Source: Tieghemiomyces parasiticus (lineage: Eukaryota > Kickxellomycota > Dimargaritomycetes > Dimargaritales > Dimargaritaceae). From it: DNA of 24,345 bases. The position numbers and the translations under genes were made by a program. The stretch spans positions 1 through 24,345 of the forward strand of contig JANBPT010000741.1 in NCBI GenBank assembly GCA_027575765.1, given 5' to 3'. Each line of letters begins with the position of its first letter. Within the stretch, counting starts at the first letter, position 1. The notes under the pieces are model-generated. The model was not told the origin of the DNA and searched no databases. It saw only the letters and a list, made by a program, of their open reading frames with translations. Below are positions 1 to 10,153 of the stretch, one piece after another.

Positions 1-192
1 CGATTGCCCGCCGACCGTTCCAGCCCTTTGGCCATGCATATGGCGATACCGGGAATTAGGAATGAAGTATCGCCCATACTCCTAACTACAGTCTACTAAA
101 CTTTATTCATTCCATTGACCCCCAGAGACATTCTACCCTTATGCTTTACTATAAGGTTAAGCCGAAAGCACTGAATAGCTCAGGGTGATGGG

Positions 193-219
193 GACACTGC
201 TTTTTTAAAAAAGTGTGTC
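193..219. repeat. Imperfect palindrome around a T6/A6 core
   Basis: The arms GACAC and GTGTC flank the perfect 14-base palindrome CTTTTTTAAAAAAG, with a small mismatch or bulge between them. It lies about 60 bases beyond the stop codon of the minus-strand G-patch gene, next to a TA run. It may form a hairpin at the 3' end of that transcript. A terminator or 3'-end role is inference only. Confidence 0.6.
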
Positions 220-230
220 AAGTAATATAA

Positions 231-250
231 TATATATATATATATATATA
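231..250. repeat. (TA)10 microsatellite
   Basis: Ten uninterrupted TA units inside a longer A/T-only stretch (about 224-254). It starts about 30 bases after the stop codon of the minus-strand gene at 280, so it probably lies in the 3' UTR or polyadenylation region. AT-rich efficiency elements are common there in fungi. Confidence 0.85.
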
Positions 251-279
251 AAAAGCTAGAACACTACGTATGGCCCGAC

Positions 280-1802
280 CTAGCCTTTCTTGACGCTCTT
301 GAGCGCAAATGCGAAGGGCTTGGCAGCTGCAGGTTTCTTTTTGAAGCCAAACGACAAAGGGGGTTTGATTGGCGGCTTGATAGATCCCGATTCGCTGGGG
401 TGTTCGGCCTCTGGGACCAATGCTTCAGCCGTGGCTTCAGATATCGCTCCATGTGGCGGCGATATTGCTATGTGGGGCACTTTTATGGCTGACGGAGTTT
501 TGACCGCAGAGTCTACGTTAGCCGTACTTGAGCTGGCTTGGCTGGCCCTTACTATCCGTGCTAGCTCCTGCCGTTCACGCTTGAGTTCTCTCTCCCGTCG
601 AGTGTTGACATCGCCGGCCTTTGGGTGGCTCTTCTTCATGTCCGTGAAGCGCTATGTCCGCCGTTCGTAAAAGAGTGTTCCCCCGTAGAAAAAAAGGTGG
701 GGATGTGGACGATGTAGACAGATATTGTTACCTTTAGTTTTGGTATGAGAGCTGGTCTGGTCAGGCAAGCAGCTACGCTCTTCCCATCTTTTTGGCAAAC
801 CTCGCCGGAGTATATTGCGCGCATTGCTTGGTATACGGCCGATCCAGAGTATACCTTACCTTCTTGTGATGGTGATCATATGAGTTCAGGTGGTCATTAT
901 AATTGACCGCGTTGGTGTACTGTTTCTCGCACAGCTTGCAATAGTAAATTGCCATTGCGTCCTTCACATCCTGTTTTATGGCAGCTTTATTCTCCGCGGC
1001 AACCTATTGAGGATGTGGGAGAAAGTGAGAAAGGTGGAATTCAGTTACGGTAGCTCTGATCTTCCTGGTTAGCACTAACCATTATTACTAATGGTAACTT
1101 ATCCGGCCTTTGGGGATAGAGGGGAGGGAGGGAGGGAGAGGGAGAGAGTACCGAGGCATACAGAGGAAAGAGGGCCAATTAAACATACCTGACGCTGCAA
1201 CCCTTGTTCTTCCGTTTCGGTCGCAATAACCTCCGCTTCCATGGTCCGCCGCTTGGCCGTACTGGCCGCATGGTACCACTCGTACTCGTCTAGTTTACCG
1301 ACCCCAAGCTGGCCATTTTTCGAGCCAAGCGGCAATGGCTCCAAGCGACCTGGGGGTGGTGGGGGCGGGGAGGTGTTGACCCCGATTGTTCAGAGCGAAG
1401 GGATAGATGTGAGACTAAGAATAGCCTGCAGTATATTGGGTGGGTGGAGGGGGGGAGGAGGGGAAATGTCTACCTAATCATGCCGCGCTCCACCACCACG
1501 TCCTATTATCCTTAGGTGCCGTGTATGGTGACAACCCCTGTCAACTTACCTTGACCTTGCCGACCCAGACCTGTACCTTGCACCCACCCAAGTTTCTGCA
1601 GCAATCGGTACCCCCGGTTGCTGGGCGGTATAGGCGTATCCATGCCGGTAAACTGGGCTTCGTCGGGTGCATGGGCACCTAGGGCAACTTTACGCCCGAA
1701 TTCCTCTGTGGATAGATCCGAGTCGCTGGTCTCGGCAGAGGATGGCTCAATTGGCAATGTGCCACCATCTGATTCCCTGATGAGCGGTGGTCGAGCACAC
1801 AT
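280..1802 (-). CDS. G-patch and C2H2 zinc-finger protein (GPATCH8/ZNF804-like)
   Basis: Four exons join without frame breaks: 1802-1550, 1349-1189, 1003-860 and 651-280, giving 309 residues. The introns are GTAAGT...CCCCAG, GTATGT...CAATAG and GTAAGG...ACATAG. Intron 2 carries a TGCTAAC branch-point match near 1070. The ATG at 1802 is chosen because an in-frame TAA lies 30 bases upstream with no acceptor between. Residues about 62-103 form a G-patch (RLLQKLGWVQGTGLGRQGQG, then PLPLG and GVG). A single C2H2 finger uses C160, C163, H176 and H182 with the family sequence HLNSYDHHHKK. A basic, coiled-coil-like Arg/Glu/Lys stretch follows (about 187-225), then an Ala/Pro/Ser-rich tail with Phe-Gly-Phe and Phe-Ala-Phe-Ala motifs. 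The order G-patch, finger, basic helix matches GPATCH8-type proteins, whose G-patch suggests contact with RNA or an RNA helicase. Nuclear RNA processing is inferred. Its promoter must fit in the 676 bases before the flippase gene's stop. Confidence 0.9.
1350..1463 (+). other. Two G-rich tracts with G-quadruplex potential, inside an intron on the opposite strand
   Basis: Plus-strand runs at 1351-1372 (G5, GG, G5, G4, GG) and 1438-1463 (GGG, GGG, G7, GG, G4) are separated by short loops. On the transcribed minus strand they are C-rich. The first is the polypyrimidine tract just before the acceptor of intron 1 of the G-patch gene. Formation of a quadruplex is not shown, only permitted by the sequence. 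Confidence 0.5.
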
Positions 1803-2478
1803 GTTAAGGTAAGGAATGTACAAAGCCGTTTAGGTTGAATGTACTAATGCAAAGAGGACTTGGCTGTTAACTAAGCCTATGAACAAATGTTTCAGGTGAC
1901 ATACGGCACACAAGCAGCCCAACCCGTGGCCGGGGGGTGTTCACTAGGCAGCCCTCACTTCTCTCGGATAGGAAAGGCTTCAGTTTAGAGCGCCCTCTTC
2001 TTCCCTCCCTCTCGCTGAGCCTGGTGCTATTCCCCGCAGACCATTGGTGCCATCCCTACATGTACGCCTCGCTAGATGCTACAGAGTTACTGGTAGCTGT
2101 ATTATAAATAAGCCGGTGCCTAATTAAGTGCGACGCTGAGGGACGTGGCTCTACAAAAAAAGAGCAAACAAAAAAAGCGATACAGCAATAGAAGGAAAAG
2201 GCTAACAGTAAACCAAAGGGAAGGCAGCTGGTGCAATACATGTACAACGTGGGCAAGCTGGTGAAGTCTAGAGGCACTAGGACGGAGGACTTTGTGAGGC
2301 TCCAAACTTGGGGGCGAGAGGGGTGAGGAGAGAAAGAGGGATGTTTAAGGGGGGGACGGGTTGCGGGTTGAACAAGCAAAGAAGACGACGCGGGGTATGA
2401 AGTACACGGGGTGAAGAATCACCAAAATAAATAAATAAATAAAATAGAGCGCGGATGGTTTAGAATGACCGACGGGTC
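1803..2478. other. Intergenic: G-patch gene promoter and flippase 3' region
   Basis: This 676-base stretch separates two same-strand genes. It must hold the promoter and leader of the G-patch gene and the 3' UTR of the flippase. There is no clear TATA box close to 1802. The short open frames in it (for example about 2056-2379, minus) are Phe/Leu/Cys-rich translations of simple sequence and match nothing I recognise. Confidence 0.6.
2424..2446. repeat. (AAAT)n run; AUUUA-type element on the flippase transcript
   Basis: The plus strand reads AAAATAAATAAATAAATAAA. On the minus strand this gives overlapping ATTTA pentamers starting about 33 bases after the flippase stop codon. It is therefore probably part of that gene's 3' UTR, where it resembles an AU-rich stability element or a polyadenylation efficiency element. 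Confidence 0.7.
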
Positions 2479-5400
2479 CTACGGGTCAAAAGGCCGCGTC
2501 CCTCGGCCCGGCTCAAGGTCAGCGTCAGAGGAAGGGAGCCGCTGAATACTGCGGAGCGATGGGGTGTGGGAGTAGCGCACCGAGAGGGCCGATTGGTGGT
2601 GCTGGGAGTAGGCAAATCCGGTGTTGGGCTGAGTCTTGCCGGTCTTCATGAAATAAATCGTCTTGGCCTTGAGTCGGGATATGGCCGCCACGAAAGGACC
2701 GCGGCGCGTACTCGTACGGCGGAGACGAGCCGACCCACGCCGGCGGATGGAGGAGGCCCCGCCAACGGACGAGATGGAGGCCATTCGTTGGAGGTGGTTG
2801 AGCAGCTCGGGCGGGTGGTCGGGGTCAAGGTCCCCATCAGGCAGGATGGAGGTCGTAGGGGTGGCTGCGCCCGAGCCCGGGAGGGTGGTGCCACGTCGGA
2901 TCGACAGGGAGTCGGGGGAATCCATGGATGTCGCGTGCGGGGCGGTGAGTGGCATACACTGCGGGGACATGGGGACCGTAGCGTCCGACTCACCGCGGCG
3001 GCGACCGAGGAGACCTCGGGAACCGCCGGCGGTCGACGCGTTGGCAGTGGCTGCCTTTCCGTCAGCGTGGGGGCCAACGGCAACACCGAGCGATGACTTG
3101 CGCAGGCGAGCGTACAAGTACACCACCTCGCGGACCAGGTCGCTGTCGCTGGGGGTAAAAGCCTGGCGAACAAACTTGATAAAGAAGCGCGGGAGCATGC
3201 TCAAGATGATGACGATGGCCAGGATAAAATAAAAGTTGCCCTGGGTGTAGATAGCCGCGTCCATTTGGTAGAGCGGTGAGACACGGAGCTGACAGTAGAT
3301 GCCCAAAAATAGGGTGAGCGACAGGGTGCTAAGGGTGACCACCGTCGGGATGATCCACGTCCAATTAAGCGTGTTGAGCGCGACGTACAGGTTGGACACG
3401 CATACCACGGCAACGGCGATGACCGTGCCCACCTCGTTGAGCCCGGCGTCGTCCAGCCCGGACATGTGTGCGCTCCCCGTCAGGCTGTAGGCGTAAAACG
3501 GGATGAGCACGCACACAAGCGACTGGTAGATGCCATCAAAGACATGTAGCCAGAAGCGCCGCATATTGTACTCCGTGCCGCGGATGCCACTAAGGTAGAG
3601 TTGTGGGACGGCCATGGACACCTCGGCGGAAACGTCTTGGTCCAGGATGCCCAGAATGAGAACCGGGATGGAGGTGAAGGCCAGATTGTAAAACATCATG
3701 AGCGCGTAGTCGAACAGGAAGGTCAGGGAGAAGCCGCAGTAGATCTGGTACCAGAACAGCGCAAAGGTGAAGATGATGTTCTTGTAGAAGAAGATGAGGA
3801 TCATGTTGGCCACCCGCAGGTACGACCAGCGGCCGTGCACCAGAAGCAGCTTCTGGAGGTAGCGGAACTGCGCAATGGAATAGTCGCTGGCCAGGACGGC
3901 CTGCAGTCCCTCCTCTCCAGCGATGCCCACGCCGATATCAGCCTCCTGGATCATGGACACGTCGTTGGCACCGTCGCCGATGGCCAAGCACAGCACGTTG
4001 AGATTCGACTTGACGCACCGCACCACCAGGGCCTTCTGTAGGGGTGACACGCGGCAGCAGATGACCGCCTCACACATCTGGGCGACCTGCAGGAAGAGCT
4101 TCTCCCGCGACGGGTCCAGGGCGTGCTTGAGGGAATCGCCGTCAATGACCAGGGCCAAAGGTTTAAGCCGGCCGTCGGCCTCCAGGCCCGGGGTAGACCC
4201 GTCGACACCCCGCGACGCCTGATGGTCATGGTCAGTCTTGAGAGCGGCGATACTGTCCGAGGTCGGATGGGGCCCGCGGATACGGCCCTGCTGGTGCCCA
4301 AAAAGTTCGAGGGCCTCGCGCAGCTGGGTCTCGGTAGATTCCGCGTCGGAGCCAGCCACCACCACCAGTTGCATGGCGTCGTGGAGGAGGTTGCAAGAAA
4401 AGCCAATGTTGATGGCCGTCTCGGTCTTGTCCCCGGTAAGCACCCAAATCTTAAGCCCGGCCAGCGCTAGCTGCGCAATGGCCTCCGGGACGCCATCTTG
4501 GAGCCGATCCTCGATAGCCGTCCCGCCCACGAGGGTCAGGGAATGTTCGAGCCGCTCGCAGGCAGCGTCGATAGCCTCCTCGCGGCCATCTAGCAGGTTG
4601 CTGGCGGCGTGGTACTCCACCGCCCAGGCGTCGTACTCGGCGGCCGGGATGATGCGGTAGCCCAGACACAGAGTGCGCAACCCCGAAGTGGCAAAGTATT
4701 TGAGGTGCTCGAGGGTCTGCTCCTTCAGACGAACCTGGCCCGCACGGAGCCGCTGGAAGATGATGCTGTCGGCGCCCTTGCTGAAGAGCACGATGCGGCC
4801 GTCCGCGCGCTGCACCACCACCGACATGCGCTTGCGAGTACTGTTAAACTCAAGCACGTTGAGCAGGCGGAACTCCTGAGGGCGGCCCAGGAACTCGCAC
4901 CGCACGGTCTCCTGTTCGCGGCCAAGGAAGGCGAATCCGGCATTGCGGGCGGCCGAAACCAGGGCGGCCTCGTCCGGGGACTGGGCCTTGTACACAATCT
5001 TGTTGGGCTGGTCCGGGTCGGGCCGCTCGGCCAGTACTGAGTGGCACACGGCCAGGATGGTGAAGAACTCGACCACACCACGGGCTTGACTGTCGTCGGC
5101 AGACAGGTGACGGAACAGTTTAGTATCGACGAAGGTCACGTCCTCGTGGTCAAAGTAGCGGTTGTCGAACATGGCCTGCATGTCGTCCAGCATGGAGCGC
5201 TTGGCTTCCTCGAAGTTAGGCTTGGGTTCTGAGGACTGCGGGCTTGTCGGGGTGCGGGCCTCCAGTTCAATGTCACGGAGCGATTGAGACGCCTGGTGGG
5301 ACACATCGCTGCCGTTAAACAAACGCGACGGGGACGTGAGGGCCTGGCTGACGAAGGCGCCGGGGGTAGTGGGGATGGTCGGCTGCCCACCGTGGTTGGC

Positions 5401-7059
5401 CAGTTCCAGGGCCACGTCCAAGGGGTCGCCCTCGGGTTCGCCAGCGTCGTCCTCGTTATCGCTGTCCGGGGAAAAGAGCTCACCATACACGGTCCCGCGG
5501 ATGGAACACTGCCGGAACTCCATGACGTTCTGGGTAAGGGTGCCAGTTTTGTCGGAGAAAACGTACTGCACCTGGCCAAGGTCGTCCGAAATATTCCACG
5601 TCTTGGGCATGCAGGGGCGGTCCAAGGCCGGATAGTACATGTCTAAGTCGCAGTAGATAAAGTAGGCCTGCAGGGTCTTGACCAGCTCGATACTGATGTA
5701 AAGCGAGATGGGCACGATGTTCTGAAACAAGATGAGGCCGGCCCAGAAGGTTAGAAATGCCATGAAGGCCGGGCTGTCGGCCTTGACGTCGAAGCGGGTC
5801 TCGAATAGGGCCTGTGAGGTGTGGTCCTGGGTATACAGAAAGCCGTCCGATATGGCGCAGAGCAAGCAGAGAATGAAGAGAAGCACAAAGTTGAGGGCGA
5901 CCTGAGTGTTCATCACCTTCTCGATCCGGCTGCGCTTGCTAGGCGTGATGCCGCTGTTGAGGACAATCTTGGACTCGGCACCGGTGAAGAGCACGAGCCC
6001 AACAGCGTACTCGGTATTACGGAGGATGCAGCCACGTAGTAAAATGTTATCAATGGAGACGGGTTCCTTGCACGGGCCCTTGGGTTCGGTGGCAGTGTCG
6101 ATCGCGACCGACCCGCGGGCCGTGACGCTCATGGTCCCCTTGAAGCTGTACAAGTTGGTGTTGGGGACCTCGCAGTCAATGTGAAGCTCCGCGGACCGCA
6201 CGTCCTCCAGGGACTGCCACGGGGTGGTGGAGCCCATGGCCTGGCGCAGCTTGAGGTTGGTCTCGCCATCCAGGTTCTTCGTTTCGACGTAGCATAGGCC
6301 ATCGGGATCGCTAGTGCTTAAGACCACGACGTCGGCCGGAATGGCCTGGTCGTTACGAATCAGGACCAGGTCGCCCACATTGAGGAACCGCCACTGGGTC
6401 CGGGCCCACTGGGCCGGATCGTCCAGGCCGTGGTCGGCGCCTAATTTCTCGCCTGAGGACACGATCGAGCCGGACAGGTCGGGTGGGGGGCGTAAGGCGG
6501 ACCGAGACCGGTGCAGTGTCGCGGGGTCGGGCTCGGACCGGGAGGGTAGACAGCCCCGTATCCGCGCCCATAGGTCCTGGTGCTCGTGTGATCGGGCGGT
6601 GTTGAAATTGGTCCACCGCTTGAGTACCTGGGTCTTGGCGTTATTGACTTCGGCGTCGGACTGGTACCGTTTCCAGTCTTCGTAACCGTCCTTAACGGCC
6701 GTGACGAATACGATGAAGAGCAGGGCCAGGGCCGATAGGGCGGCCGAGCCCTCAGCCACCGCCGGGATGACCTGTAGGATAATGAGGAACAAAAAGTACA
6801 AGTTGGCCACTCGCCGGAACTGCTCAAATAGGTTTTTGGGCAGAAATGTGATTAGGGTGTACTTGGTGGTAATGACCTCGTTGGAAATGTAGATGCGACT
6901 CGGGTTACCATACGGATCCTGGGCGTCGGGTGGTAACGGGGTGTTAAGAAATATGCGTCGCTCGTAGCCTGAAGCACCCCCGGGCTTCTCCTCGGGTCCT
7001 GGGTGGTGGTCCCCGCGCCGGGCCCAACGGGGAAGCCAGCCCCAACCAGTACGGGCCAT
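2479..7059 (-). CDS. DNF1: P4-type ATPase, phospholipid flippase (Dnf1/Dnf2-like)
   Basis: A single uninterrupted frame of 1526 residues, close to the roughly 1570 of yeast Dnf1. P4-ATPases use ATP to move phospholipids from the outer or lumenal leaflet to the cytosolic leaflet, usually with a Cdc50/Lem3-type partner that is not in this window. The N-terminal P4 segment (PKNLFEQFRRVANLYFLFL, about 74-92) runs into helices 1-2. The actuator motif DGET is at 264-267, PISL of helix 4 at 450-453, the phosphorylated Asp503 in DKTGTLTQN, KGAD at 761-764, TGDK at 875-878 and GDGANDV at 1028-1034. A hydrophobic block consistent with helices 5-10 follows. The tail after about 1292 is long (about 235 residues), Ser/Arg/Pro-rich and probably regulatory. 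An acidic, Ser/Thr/Pro-rich insert follows Asp503. All catalytic motifs are intact. The Dnf1/2 rather than Drs2 assignment rests on similarity around helix 4 and is less certain. The ATG lies two bases after a CCTGTTTAG acceptor-like site, so a 5' UTR intron is possible. Confidence 0.97.
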   Translation of the reverse strand: MARTGWGWLPRWARRGDHHPGPEEKPGGASGYERRIFLNTPLPPDAQDPYGNPSRIYISNEVITTKYTLITFLPKNLFEQFRRVANLYFLFLIILQVIPAVAEGSAALSALALLFIVFVTAVKDGYEDWKRYQSDAEVNNAKTQVLKRWTNFNTARSHEHQDLWARIRGCLPSRSEPDPATLHRSRSALRPPPDLSGSIVSSGEKLGADHGLDDPAQWARTQWRFLNVGDLVLIRNDQAIPADVVVLSTSDPDGLCYVETKNLDGETNLKLRQAMGSTTPWQSLEDVRSAELHIDCEVPNTNLYSFKGTMSVTARGSVAIDTATEPKGPCKEPVSIDNILLRGCILRNTEYAVGLVLFTGAESKIVLNSGITPSKRSRIEKVMNTQVALNFVLLFILCLLCAISDGFLYTQDHTSQALFETRFDVKADSPAFMAFLTFWAGLILFQNIVPISLYISIELVKTLQAYFIYCDLDMYYPALDRPCMPKTWNISDDLGQVQYVFSDKTGTLTQNVMEFRQCSIRGTVYGELFSPDSDNEDDAGEPEGDPLDVALELANHGGQPTIPTTPGAFVSQALTSPSRLFNGSDVSHQASQSLRDIELEARTPTSPQSSEPKPNFEEAKRSMLDDMQAMFDNRYFDHEDVTFVDTKLFRHLSADDSQARGVVEFFTILAVCHSVLAERPDPDQPNKIVYKAQSPDEAALVSAARNAGFAFLGREQETVRCEFLGRPQEFRLLNVLEFNSTRKRMSVVVQRADGRIVLFSKGADSIIFQRLRAGQVRLKEQTLEHLKYFATSGLRTLCLGYRIIPAAEYDAWAVEYHAASNLLDGREEAIDAACERLEHSLTLVGGTAIEDRLQDGVPEAIAQLALAGLKIWVLTGDKTETAINIGFSCNLLHDAMQLVVVAGSDAESTETQLREALELFGHQQGRIRGPHPTSDSIAALKTDHDHQASRGVDGSTPGLEADGRLKPLALVIDGDSLKHALDPSREKLFLQVAQMCEAVICCRVSPLQKALVVRCVKSNLNVLCLAIGDGANDVSMIQEADIGVGIAGEEGLQAVLASDYSIAQFRYLQKLLLVHGRWSYLRVANMILIFFYKNIIFTFALFWYQIYCGFSLTFLFDYALMMFYNLAFTSIPVLILGILDQDVSAEVSMAVPQLYLSGIRGTEYNMRRFWLHVFDGIYQSLVCVLIPFYAYSLTGSAHMSGLDDAGLNEVGTVIAVAVVCVSNLYVALNTLNWTWIIPTVVTLSTLSLTLFLGIYCQLRVSPLYQMDAAIYTQGNFYFILAIVIILSMLPRFFIKFVRQAFTPSDSDLVREVVYLYARLRKSSLGVAVGPHADGKAATANASTAGGSRGLLGRRRGESDATVPMSPQCMPLTAPHATSMDSPDSLSIRRGTTLPGSGAATPTTSILPDGDLDPDHPPELLNHLQRMASISSVGGASSIRRRGSARLRRTSTRRGPFVAAISRLKAKTIYFMKTGKTQPNTGFAYSQHHQSALSVRYSHTPSLRSIQRLPSSDADLEPGRGTRPFDP

Positions 7060-7429
7060 GGCTAAACAGGGGAGGGAAAAAGAGAAGAGCGGTGGAAGAG
7101 GGGGGAAAGACTAGGCTGGCCTACCAGTGGCTCGGGGGAGACCGGGGGTGGTGGAGAAGCTGAGTCTAAACGGCCGGGACAGAATATGGCTCGGTAGAGA
7201 AATAACAGCCTTAACGCACACGGGCGAATGGTCAGACGAGGTGAGAGGGGAAATATGATACAAGGTGAGGCAGGGACGGCTCCAGGGAAAAAGCGAAGCG
7301 CAAAGACTTTCGACGACGGAGCAGGGTGCCCAGGCAGCAGAGACGTAGCCTACGGGAGAGGGTGGCGAGTGACGATAAAGGATTGAAACCCCGATAGAAA
7401 GAGGGGGGGTGTTGCGGGAGGGAAGTAAC

Positions 7430-7437
7430 CTTATAGG
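7430..7437 (-). promoter_or_regulatory. Possible TATA element upstream of the flippase
   Basis: The minus strand reads CTATAAGG about 370 bases before the flippase ATG at 7059, within pyrimidine-rich sequence. The same octamer occurs again at 7757-7764. Either could be chance. A stronger candidate, TATATA, lies at 8498-8503. Confidence 0.25.
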
Positions 7438-8497
7438 CTACCACGACCAAGAGCGAAAAGGAGGGCGCGGCGTATCTTTCTAAGGCTTGGCGGGGTATCT
7501 AGGGACTGTACAGGACCGCTAAGAGTGGTATGTGGCTGAGGTCATGAAATAGCGGTCTGGAGCGATAGCGGAGCGTGGATTAGTAAACCCCAGCACAGGG
7601 AAGTGCGGAGAGAGCGGATGGGTGAGGGAAGGGCGGGGATCCACCGGTCACGCGAGGGGATTTTGATTTTAAAGCAGGCCGGTAATAGAAAATGGGTGTG
7701 TAGGCGGTGGAAGCTAGGTTTTGAAGCCGCGTCAGGGAAATAGACTGAGCATAGACCTTATAGGATAGCTGGCTAGGAAAGCAAGGATATAGCGCCGGGG
7801 GGGACCGTGCCCAAAGGGGACCTGAAACCGACAGATGGTGTAATTGCGAAGTAGAATGGGTAAACGACGTGCGGCTGTCGGAGGTGGAAAGAGAAAGGGG
7901 TATTGGTGCGGCGCAGGCCTTCGGAGACTAAAGGGGGGACTAAACGTGGAAGGTTTACAAGGATGTCAAGCGGTGCGAGAGGGCAGCGAGTGGTGTGTTA
8001 CGAGGTGCCACCCATGAAATAAAAATATTCGGTGGACGAACGATAGAAGGGGGGTAGGAGCTGAGAGGTGCCGGGTTTGACAGAAAGGAAGGCCACGGCG
8101 AGGTGGAAGTCACCGAAGACGGGGGCGGAGAGAGGAGCTGACGGGCAAGTGAGTCGTTCGACCCTAATGGACGATGCGGAAGGGATTCGAGAGACCGGGT
8201 GAGGTTACACAGAGGGCTCGTACAAGAAGCTGGTGGCGGCGGTAGTCAATGGTGGGCAGTAAAAAAAGATAATAAAGGGCGGGCTGGGTATATCGTAATC
8301 TTTTTGCAGCCGGATACACAAGTGAGCCAGCCACGTTGTAGAAAGTATGAACAGGCCGCTGGGTCCGAAGGAGCGAAGGAGATGGCAGGGGGAGGAGGGT
8401 AAATCGAGCTAGATTAAATAATTAGTTGGAATGTAGCAAGTTGGGAAACGAAAGAGAAAGAGCTCAGGCCGCAGGACGTCGGCACCGCTGGGGAGTG

Positions 8498-8503
8498 TAT
8501 ATA
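8498..8503 (-). promoter_or_regulatory. TATATA box candidate at the edge of the purine-rich stretch
   Basis: The minus strand reads CCCTATATACACTCCCC, a good TATA-like element. It lies just outside the strand-asymmetric stretch 7060-8480. That position would suit a start site near 8470 with a leader of about 1.4 kb, possibly containing an intron, reaching the flippase ATG. This is inferred from position and composition only. Confidence 0.3.
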
Positions 8504-10060
8504 GGGTGGCCGGAGCACCGTTCACGGTCAATGCGGGTGTATGGAGACGGCGTGCGGCTGCCAAGTCCGCGTGGCATATATGGGGGGGGAGTAAGGGGGC
8601 TGTGGCTAGGGGTGGACAAAAATAGAGCAGGAGCGGCCAATTGCCAAGGCGTCGGAGGAGGGATGTGCCTGGATGAAGCGCCGGGCGTCGGTATCCAATG
8701 TGTTAAATGCTGCGGTGGCCAAGGCTCCGAAGTAGTCATTACTAACGTATCAGAAGTGTGTATCCGGCAATCACAATACGCCTCCCCTCCCCGACGACCT
8801 ACGTAGTGCGGTTGGGCGCGGCGGCCAGCCCACCATTCAGGAATTACGAAGGCCTTTGTCCCCACTGTGGTCGCGTTTCTAATGCGCGTACAAGCGGCCG
8901 GTCCATGCGAGAGCCCGTGGCCGATGCTACAGCGACGATTGTGGACGACTGGTCCCCTCCTTCCTCGACTAGAAACGGTTTCTGCGAACAAGTGGCCGGG
9001 CCCTACGCAGGAGAGGCGAGTGATCCAACCGATGGCGGTTAAGCTCCCCCCCCAAAAAAATAGACAGTAGATGGGTTGTCAGGTTACAGGCCCACGCACC
9101 CGTGAAAGAAAGTAGAGCATTGCCAAAATATTTAGTTTGGCGACTGTGAATAGGGAGCTGCTCAGCCTTGCATGAAATGTCCCCCCATCCGTCTTATTCG
9201 TAGGCCCAGGGTAACGATCCGCTGCGGACTGGTCATAATGGTTGGCCAGGGGGCAGCGCTCGGTCCCGCACGGCTAGCGGAGCCCAGCGATACTATATTA
9301 GGGCATTTGCCCAGAAAAATAGCAGGGGAGACGTGGAGGTGCAAATCTAGGACGGTGTAGATCTAGCCGTGTACGAATCGTCGTGCCCTTGGATAGATAG
9401 TACGCTTGGCAGCCCCCAAGGCTCTTGCACAACTGGAGGAGCGGACCCTACGGACCAATCCTGGCCTTCGCTCCGCTCTGGCCTGGCTTACCTGAGCGGA
9501 AGGAGGTCACTGTGAAGGACCGGAAGCGGCTCTCCTTTCCGCGAAACAGAGGGAGCGAAGAGTGTATACGAGCCTGGGCAATGGGCCGCGATGTAGCGCA
9601 CGGAAGGGCTGTCCAGCGGCAGGGACTAGAGACCACGTTCGGGACTTTTGGGCCGACTGGCTTGGTAAGCATCTGCCCGACGGCTGCTTACCACAGCAAT
9701 AGATACGTCGGCCATCTCCTACATCACGCACAAGTGCTCTCACCCACAGCCCCCCTCCTAAAAAAAATATGGCTGTGGCCGCTAGACAATTGCGCAGTCG
9801 CTCCGGTGCTGACATGCTAAGACTCAGGCAGAAGGGTGCGACGTTGAACCGAAGCTTTCTTTGGAACAACGCCATACGTGCACCGCCACCGGTTCTTCCA
9901 ACGGTATGTGGAGGTGGGAGGTGTTCGTGCTGGGAACTGCTGTGATTGTATAGGGGTACACTCCCAGGGGACTGACTCAGCTGGCACTTTAAAGCCGATA
10001 GAGTTACAGCCTCCCTCCCTCGCCTCTCCTTATAGGGCCCTGGTCATAACCTATCGCTAC

Positions 10061-10148
10061 AAAAGGGCTGACCCTGGAATGGGAGGGATAGTCGTTGCCA
10101 CTTTGAGCACATATCGTCAACATTCGTCCCCAGGGGGAGGCCAGTAGA
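10061..10148 (+). repeat. Direct repeat, copy 1
   Basis: The unit runs from AAAAGGGCTGACCCTGGAAT through GCACATATCGTCA to CAGGGGGAGGCCAGTAGA. A second copy begins six bases later with most bases conserved. It is a local tandem duplication with no recognisable coding content. Confidence 0.85.
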
Positions 10149-10153
10149 CTTCG

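Noticed and set aside
170..240. A tRNA A-box-like string (TAGCTCAGGGTGATGG) near 175
   Set aside because: There is no B box or T-arm downstream and no cloverleaf can be drawn; an A/T palindrome and TA repeat follow instead.
1803..1823. Longer N-terminus of the G-patch protein (seven extra codons before the ATG)
   Set aside because: The codon at 1823 is TTG, an in-frame TAA lies at 1832-1830 and no acceptor site falls between them.
2566..6685. Many long frames antisense to the flippase gene (for example 2566-3096 and 3601-4041, plus strand)
   Set aside because: They lie opposite a strongly conserved P4-ATPase, have Arg/Gly/Asp-biased composition and no domain, and arise from the codon bias of the GC-rich sense strand.
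8464..8991. 175-codon minus-strand frame in the gap upstream of the flippase
   Set aside because: Its composition is Pro/Arg/Ser/His-rich without domains, and overlapping frames on the other strand are of similar length, as expected for chance in GC-rich DNA.
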